From the NCBI GenBank assembly GCA_902794125.1, contig CADBFX010000004.1:1-44834 (forward strand): a DNA stretch of 44,834 bases, written 5' to 3'. The notes below the pieces were generated by a model. That model was not told the origin of the DNA. It searched no databases and saw only the letters and a list, made by a program, of their open reading frames with translations. The position numbers were made by a program, and so were the translations under genes. Numbering within the stretch: position 1 is the stretch's first letter; each line of letters begins with the position of its first letter. Source of the stretch: an uncultured Elusimicrobium sp. (lineage in GTDB: Bacteria > Elusimicrobiota > Elusimicrobia > Elusimicrobiales > Elusimicrobiaceae). Shown here piece by piece: positions 40,899 to 44,834 of this stretch.

Positions 40899-41759
40899 TT
40901 ATTGTTTGCGGATGGCTTTTACACGGGCCGCCACACGGTCAATTACCCAACCGGGTGTAGAGGCACCGGCTGTAATAAAAATTTTTTTTGCATGCAAAAT
41001 GGGCCCTTCTTCTAATTCCTCTTCGGTTTCCACATGTTGCACCGCATGAGAAAGCCCCTTGCACAAAAGTGCCAGCCGCGCCGTATTGGCGCTGTGTTTG
41101 CCGCCTACTACAATTACTAAATCGGCATTTTGGGCTTGCTCAATGGTTTCTTTTTGGCGGTCTTTCGTGGGTTGGCAAATCGTATTGGAAATTTTACACT
41201 CCGCCGCATGTTTTTTTACTTCTTCGGCCGTTTCGTAAAAAACACTTTCTTTTTGCGTTGTCTGGGAAACCACATTTACTTTATCAAAAAAAGGTAATTC
41301 TTTGGCTTCTTCCGGACCCGAAACCACCGTGCCGTTTCCTTGCGTGTATCCCATCAGCCCAACCACTTCGGCGTGATCCGCATCCCCTACAATGACAGTG
41401 TGATACCCTTGTGCCGCAAATTGCGAAATAATATTTTGGGCATGTTTTACCAGCGGACACGTAGCATCTACCACTTCCATACCGCTGCTCTCCACTTCCT
41501 GTTGGAAAGACGGCGTAATTCCGTGTGCGCGAATGACCAGCACGCCGGATTTATCGGCCGCTTCCCGCGGGTGGTTAATGGCTGAAATTTGCTTTGCGTT
41601 TAATTGATCCGTCACTTGCTTATTGTGAATAAGCGGCCCAATAGTATAAACGGGCTTTTTGCCGGAAGCTTCCAGCTCCAGCACGCGGTCAATGGCGCGT
41701 TTTACCCCCGGGCAAAACCCGGCACATTTGGCTACGGTCACATCCTGTTCGTTTGGCAT
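40899..41759 (-). CDS. ispH: 4-hydroxy-3-methylbut-2-enyl diphosphate reductase
   Basis: 286 residues. The three cluster cysteines are in AKCAGFCPGVKRA (Cys12), VVDATCPLVKHAQ (about 98) and NTICQPTKDRQ (about 194). The substrate-binding YTIGPLIHNKQV, RAHGITP, GDADHAEVVG and TAGASTPGWVI are present. It makes IPP and DMAPP in the last MEP-pathway step with an Fe-S cluster. It is the first gene of the ispH-pfkA-rlmB operon and divergent from the CNNM/CBS gene. Confidence 0.95.
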   Translation of the reverse strand: MPNEQDVTVAKCAGFCPGVKRAIDRVLELEASGKKPVYTIGPLIHNKQVTDQLNAKQISAINHPREAADKSGVLVIRAHGITPSFQQEVESSGMEVVDATCPLVKHAQNIISQFAAQGYHTVIVGDADHAEVVGLMGYTQGNGTVVSGPEEAKELPFFDKVNVVSQTTQKESVFYETAEEVKKHAAECKISNTICQPTKDRQKETIEQAQNADLVIVVGGKHSANTARLALLCKGLSHAVQHVETEEELEEGPILHAKKIFITAGASTPGWVIDRVAARVKAIRKQ

Positions 41760-41833
41760 ATGTATATTATATAAAAAGTAAAAGGATTCTTTGGCGGGGA
41801 TGAGGGTTTGATTCCCTGTTACCTGCGGAAATT

Positions 41834-41841
41834 GCTATACT
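41834..41841 (+). promoter_or_regulatory. Extended -10 promoter of the CNNM/CBS gene
   Basis: TTGCTATACT contains a TGn-TATACT extended -10 (TATACT at 41836-41841), 17 nt before the ATG. TTCCCT (41812-41817) lies 18 nt upstream as a poor -35. Confidence 0.4.
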
Positions 41842-41858
41842 ATACAAACAGGATTTCT

Positions 41859-43166
41859 ATGACCACATTACTTATTATCCTCCTTTTATTATGCCTTAAT
41901 GCATTGCTAGCCGCCTACGAAATGGCCATTGCTTCTATTTCGCGTACGCGGTTATCTATTCTGGTACAGGAAAAACACCCCGGAGCCGAGCAGGCTCTAT
42001 TTATGAAAGACCACCTGGAAGGCAGTTTAGCTGTCGTTCAAATAGGGATTAGTTTGGTAGGGGCCCTTGCGGCGGCCTATGGTGGTGCCAGCGCCGGACA
42101 CATTGTTACCCCGTGGTTGGTGGAACACATACACTTATCCCACCATGTAGCCAGCGCGCTAGCCATGGTGTTTGTGGTGTTACCCCTTAGTTTTGTAACT
42201 ATTGTATTTGCGGAATTGTCACCTAAAACTTTTGCTATCAAAAATAAAGACCTGGTGGTATTAAAAATGTCCCCGGCAATGCGGGTACTCTACCACATAT
42301 TGGCCCCGGTAGTAAAAGTAATGGAATCAATTGTACAAGCCGTTACTTGCAAAAGTACCCCGGCCCAAATAGATCCAAAAACCGCCCAACAAGCCGCCCT
42401 GGCCGACTTGCGCACGGCTGCGGCGATTGCTTCTTCCTCGCGTTTGTTCGGCAAGGCGGAAGAAAAAATTGTACTCTCCAGCGCTCAATTTTGTGTACGC
42501 AAAATTCGCGAAATCCAAGTGCCCTTAGAGCAAGTATATATGTTGGATGCAGATGACTCCATTGCCGACACCTTCGTAAAAGCTCACCTGGATATGCATA
42601 CGCGTTTCCCGGTGCGGGCTAAACCTGATAATTCGCAGGAAATTTTAGGATACCTGAACTTTAAAGACATTTTCCTTTCCACCAAAGTAGCCTCCGTTTC
42701 CGGTGGGCCGACCACGGCGCGCAGTATCGTGCGGCCGATTTTGCGCTTGGAAGAAGATACGCTCATTTCCGCCGCCTTGGAAAAAATGATGAAAAGCAAA
42801 CAACACATCAGCTTAGTAACTCAAGGCACGCACATTACAGGTATCGTTACGCTAGAGGATATTTTTGAAGAATTAGTGGGCGAAATAGAAGATGAATACG
42901 ATTTCTTCCCGGCCTATATCCGCCCGTTCGGCGCGGCTTTAGCTGCCAGTGCCAGCGCGAAAATGACCGATATTTTTGAACGGTTAGATTTACCGCTTCC
43001 CGCCGATCTAAACAGCACAGAAACGGTGGAACAATGGGTCAGCCGGCAACTAAACCATACCCCCACCAAAAACGAAAAAATACGTGCTAACGGCATTTTG
43101 TTGGAAACCCGCAAGTTTAGACGCCACAAATTAATGGAAGCATTGATTAGCAAATTAGATGCATAA
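41859..43166 (+). CDS. CNNM/CBS/CorC-type transporter (hemolysin C-like family)
   Basis: 435 residues from ATG 41859 (AGGA 4-5 nt upstream). The CNNM (DUF21) membrane domain (about 1-180; LNALLAAYEMAIASISRTRL, FAELSPKTFAIK) is followed by a CBS pair (about 205-330; ITGIVTLEDIFEELVGEIEDEYD) and a CorC/HlyC C-terminal domain. These proteins are implicated in Mg2+ or Co2+ export or homeostasis; the name hemolysin is historical. The gene has an extended -10 promoter and its own terminator. Together with two MntP-type genes it adds to divalent-metal handling in the window. Confidence 0.9.
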   Translation: MTTLLIILLLLCLNALLAAYEMAIASISRTRLSILVQEKHPGAEQALFMKDHLEGSLAVVQIGISLVGALAAAYGGASAGHIVTPWLVEHIHLSHHVASALAMVFVVLPLSFVTIVFAELSPKTFAIKNKDLVVLKMSPAMRVLYHILAPVVKVMESIVQAVTCKSTPAQIDPKTAQQAALADLRTAAAIASSSRLFGKAEEKIVLSSAQFCVRKIREIQVPLEQVYMLDADDSIADTFVKAHLDMHTRFPVRAKPDNSQEILGYLNFKDIFLSTKVASVSGGPTTARSIVRPILRLEEDTLISAALEKMMKSKQHISLVTQGTHITGIVTLEDIFEELVGEIEDEYDFFPAYIRPFGAALAASASAKMTDIFERLDLPLPADLNSTETVEQWVSRQLNHTPTKNEKIRANGILLETRKFRRHKLMEALISKLDA

Positions 43167-43194
43167 AAAAGCCCCGCGAAAGCGGGGCTTTTTT
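43165..43194. terminator. Bidirectional terminator with GAAA tetraloop
   Basis: AAAAAAGCCCCGC (43165-43177), loop GAAA, GCGGGGCTTTTTT (43182-43194), between converging genes. Confidence 0.93.
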
Positions 43195-43207
43195 ATGTGT
43201 GTTTTCC

Positions 43208-43807
43208 CTACAAAATCGCGCGACTGACTAGCGTGGAACGCAAGGCCTCCGGGTCCGTAAACAAGATGGTTTCAAACCCCAAATCGGCCGCCTTAGAAAT
43301 GTTGGCCGCATTATCATCAATAAATACACAATTGGGTGCTTTTAATTGATAGCGTTCCAGCAAGCGAGAATAAATTACCGGGTCGGGCTTAACCAGTTTT
43401 TCTTCGCCGGATACAACGATTCCGTCAAACCATTTCAAAAAATCATAGTTTTTTTGGGCAATCGGAAAAGTTTCTGCAGACCAGTTGGTCAAGGCATACA
43501 CGCGGTATCCACGATTTTTCAGCTCGCGCAAAATCTCCACGGAACCGGCAATCTCACCACCCAGCATTTCTTCCCAACGGGAATAATAAAAATTAATGGC
43601 AAACTTATATTCCGGGAATTTATCTTCCAACAATTTTATTCCTTGTTCAAACGGGCGCCCGGCATCTTGCTGCGTATTCCACTGCGAGGTGCATACATTG
43701 GTTAAAAACCAATCCATTTCTTTCTCGGTAGAAAATACTTTGCGGTATAAATAACGCGGATTCCAATCAATTAACACGCCGCCCAAATCAAATACAATAT
43801 CTTTCAT
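43208..43807 (-). CDS. HAD-superfamily sugar phosphatase (YihX-like)
   Basis: 199 residues. HAD motifs in order: IVFDLGGVLIDW with nucleophile Asp7, VYALTNWSAETF (motif II), KLVKPDP (motif III Lys) and VFIDDNAANISKA (motif IV acids). A helical cap lies between the first two. The start resembles YihX, an alpha-D-glucose-1-phosphate phosphatase. It sits upstream of the broken phosphoglucomutase gene's terminator, so both may concern glucose phosphates, although the substrate is not determined by sequence. Confidence 0.85.
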   Translation of the reverse strand: MKDIVFDLGGVLIDWNPRYLYRKVFSTEKEMDWFLTNVCTSQWNTQQDAGRPFEQGIKLLEDKFPEYKFAINFYYSRWEEMLGGEIAGSVEILRELKNRGYRVYALTNWSAETFPIAQKNYDFLKWFDGIVVSGEEKLVKPDPVIYSRLLERYQLKAPNCVFIDDNAANISKAADLGFETILFTDPEALRSTLVSRAIL

Positions 43808-43820
43808 AAAACTACTTCTC

Positions 43821-43853
43821 CAAAAATATCCCGGCCTGAAACCGCCGGGATAT
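43821..43853 (-). terminator. Terminator of the phosphoglucomutase gene
   Basis: ATATCCCGGC (43826-43835) pairs with GCCGGGATAT (43844-43853). On the minus strand a T-run follows. Confidence 0.85.
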
Positions 43854-43869
43854 CAAATAATTCTTGTTG

Positions 43870-44834
43870 TTAGGCCAAAATTTTCTTGGCTTGTTCAATC
43901 AGTTCTTGCAAATGCGCTTGGCTGGTGAACGTTTCGGCATAGATTTTTAAAATATTTTCCGTGCCGGAAGGACGCACCAATAACCAAGAATCTTGCAGAT
44001 AGATTTTAATACCGTCCGTATCGCGCACACGGGCTACGTGTTCGCCGGCTACTTCGGTAATTTGTTTAAAGTCGGCTGCTTTCATGGATTTGACACGTTT
44101 TTTGGTAGCTTCGTCAGTCGGAACATCTACCCGCGTATAAAAGGGCATACCGTGTTTTTTGGTTAATTGTTCATACAACGAAGCGATATCACCTTCCGCT
44201 GCGCTAATTTCCATGAGCAAGCACACGGCCAAAATGCCGTCTTTTTCCGGCGTCCAACCGCTGACAGACATACCGGCACTTTCTTCGCCGGCTAGTACAT
44301 ATTGACGTTCTACAATACCTTTTACAAAATATTTAAAACCGACGTTCACTTCGTCCAATTCCAACCCATGTTCTTTGGCAATCCGGTCTAAAAGCGACGT
44401 AGTTCCTAAAGTGCGGCCGATACTACCGGCTCCGCTAATTTTGTGATGACGCACTAAATAATCAGCCATCACGCAAAGTGCGTGGTTGGGCGGAATGAGT
44501 CCACCTTTTTTTGTGGCCATCCGGGTCGCTGGCGCCGGCAAAATCATACGTTCCGCTTTGCACAAGTTCAATCAGCGGCTTCATCGGATAGGGAGACGAC
44601 GGATCCATGCGGATTTTCCCATCGTGATCTATCGGAATAAAATAGAAAGTAGGATCCTGTAGTTCATTTACAATATCCACATTTTTCAGATGATATTTTT
44701 CTTTAAGTGCCTTGTAAAAAGCCAAGCTGCTCCCGCCGAGCGGATGAATCGCAAATTTAAGCGGGGAAGCGGCAATTTTTTCAAAATCTACCAATTTGGC
44801 TAATGCTTCCAAATAAGGCGTGATTAAATCTGCC
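43870..44834 (-). pseudogene. pgm: Phosphoglucomutase, frameshifted and cut by the window edge
   Basis: Two overlapping minus-strand frames encode successive parts of one alpha-D-phosphohexomutase. The upstream frame (44834 down to about 44515) reads ADLITPYLEALAKL...YDFAGASDPDG, then goes wrong. The downstream frame (to 43870) resumes at RMATKKGGLIPPNHAL and continues through GEESAGMS and the phosphate-binding RPSGTENILKIY. The break falls in the metal-binding loop, normally DPDxDR, of which the second half is missing. A run of seven A follows. The enzyme interconverts glucose 1- and 6-phosphate. Either the gene is dead here, or the assembly has an error. The catalytic-serine part lies outside the window. 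Confidence 0.82.

Overview
The window looks like the chromosome of a Gram-negative anaerobe. Signs of this are an [FeFe]-hydrogenase/NADH-type NuoE–NuoF pair, an oxygen-sensitive Fe-S serine dehydratase, the MEP-pathway enzyme IspH, an outer-membrane beta-barrel, several Sec-exported proteins and two membrane c-di-GMP phosphodiesterases. The overall style fits a gut Elusimicrobiota-like lineage, but nothing here proves the taxonomy.

Left chromosomal part (1-7117): the tail of a hydrogenase operon (NuoF-like partial, NuoE-like), an exported protein ending in a response-regulator receiver (REC) domain, a DUF1646-type membrane carrier, a secreted Lys/Ala-rich protein, two adjacent MntP-type membrane proteins, L-serine dehydratase, a small exported protein and tRNA-His.

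Mobile element (about 7114-22218, 15.1 kb): inserted exactly at the CCA end of tRNA-His, with a large serine recombinase at the left edge. Both element ends carry a perfect 12-bp inverted arm (7123-7134 and 22199-22210) beside a shared CCCAA. This reconstructs a symmetric attP and fixes the borders. The element holds a control/replication block on the minus strand (gene II-like Rep, 59-aa protein, XRE regulator, recombinase), an unknown 346-aa protein, and a 640-nt gene-free stretch full of RNA-like hairpins ending in a strong terminator. A glycan cassette follows (GT8, unknown, GT9-like, TagB-like transferase, MsbA-like ABC exporter). Next is a SAM-I-type riboswitch with its own terminator in front of an unknown gene and a DUF6876-like gene. 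Last is an AbiL-like two-gene defence module (AAA15 ATPase plus RloB-like TOPRIM protein) behind a long AT palindrome. The element is visibly richer in A+T than its flanks.

Right chromosomal part (22219-44834): an EAL phosphodiesterase with a dead GGDEF domain; a second exported REC protein; a copper ATPase whose C-terminal metal-binding domain has its own internal ribosome site and start; NAD synthetase; a purple-acid-phosphatase-like protein lacking nearly all metal ligands; a cluster of beta-barrel, sensorless histidine kinase, coiled-coil protein and AI-2E-type transporter; a second EAL protein; phosphopentomutase; an ispH-pfkA-rlmB operon; a CNNM/CBS transporter-like protein; a HAD phosphatase; and a phosphoglucomutase broken by a frameshift at its metal-binding loop.

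The most unusual items are the pair of exported receiver-domain proteins, the SAM riboswitch on a mobile element, the structured RNA region before the glycan cassette, and the nested CopZ-like start inside copA.
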